Source of the DNA: CAZWSX01 sp964636985
GTDB taxonomy: Bacteria; Planctomycetota; Planctomycetia; Pirellulales; Pirellulaceae
NCBI GenBank assembly: GCA_964636985.1
Contig: CAZWSX010000065.1
Coordinates: 1 to 14,521, forward strand
Reading direction: 5' to 3'
Length of the DNA stretch: 14,521 nucleotides
Shown here: positions 14,478 to 14,521 of the stretch, one piece after another
Numbering within the stretch: position 1 is the first letter of the stretch
Layout: each line of letters begins with the position of its first letter
Notes under the pieces: generated by a model
The model's database searches: none
What the model was told of the DNA's origin: nothing
The model's input: the letters and a program-made list of their open reading frames with translations, nothing else
Translations under genes and position numbers: made by a program

Positions 14478-14521
14478 CTAACCGTCCGATTCTTCGCGGC
14501 GCGCGAGGATTTTCAAGCGGC
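14478..14521 (-). CDS. Possible C-terminal end of an upstream minus-strand gene
   Basis: Reading the minus strand from the window edge, one frame gives RLKILARREESDG and then TAG (14480-14478). The charged, helix-like sequence resembles a protein tail, and in planctomycetes I would expect xseB or xseA upstream of ispA. Only 13 codons are visible, so this may be chance; I assign no gene name. Confidence 0.25.
   Translation of the reverse strand, partial: RLKILARREESDG

Overview
The window looks like chromosomal core-type DNA from a planctomycete, most likely a Pirellulales-type organism. The evidence is a fused 3-dehydroquinate dehydratase/shikimate dehydrogenase gene, a lipoprotein full of EF-hand loops, a large Ala/Glu/Gln-rich coiled-coil protein, a divergent DXS, a moderately high GC content, frequent GTG starts and few strong Shine-Dalgarno sites. 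This assignment is inferred from gene content only; there is no rRNA or marker gene to confirm it. I see no transposase, integrase, CRISPR array, tRNA or rRNA.

Layout. 1-1378 (-): bifunctional aroDE-type gene, cut by the window edge at its C-terminus. 1617-2858 (-): secreted or membrane-anchored TPR protein. 2954-4015 (+): agmatine deiminase family enzyme, whose 3' end overlaps head-on with 3942-4349 (-), a receiver-only response regulator. 4391-6424 (-): 677-residue coiled-coil protein, just upstream of the regulator and probably co-transcribed with it. 6642-7193 (+): DinB-family putative metalloenzyme. 7325-9499 (+): EF-hand lipoprotein with eleven loops and a good sigma70-like promoter framed by an inverted repeat. 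9505-10731 (-): SAM-dependent methyltransferase with a THUMP-like C-terminus. 10802-11233 (+): small helical protein of unknown function. 11273-13159 (-) and 13161-14081 (-): dxs and ispA, a tight two-gene isoprenoid operon transcribed ispA then dxs. 14082-14477: about 400 bp of non-coding DNA with several short repeats and hairpins. 14478-14521 may be the tail of another minus-strand gene.

Functionally the window mixes housekeeping metabolism (shikimate, polyamine/agmatine, MEP isoprenoid precursors and prenyl diphosphate synthesis) with poorly characterised planctomycete-type proteins. The clearest functional unit is ispA-dxs, where a one-base gap and a ribosome site inside the upstream gene suggest translational coupling. 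The least understood are the coiled-coil/receiver pair and the EF-hand lipoprotein. The most unusual structural feature is the 74-bp convergent overlap in which the catalytic cysteine motif of the deiminase lies opposite the tail of the response regulator. I do not see convincing evidence for a wholly new multi-gene system.
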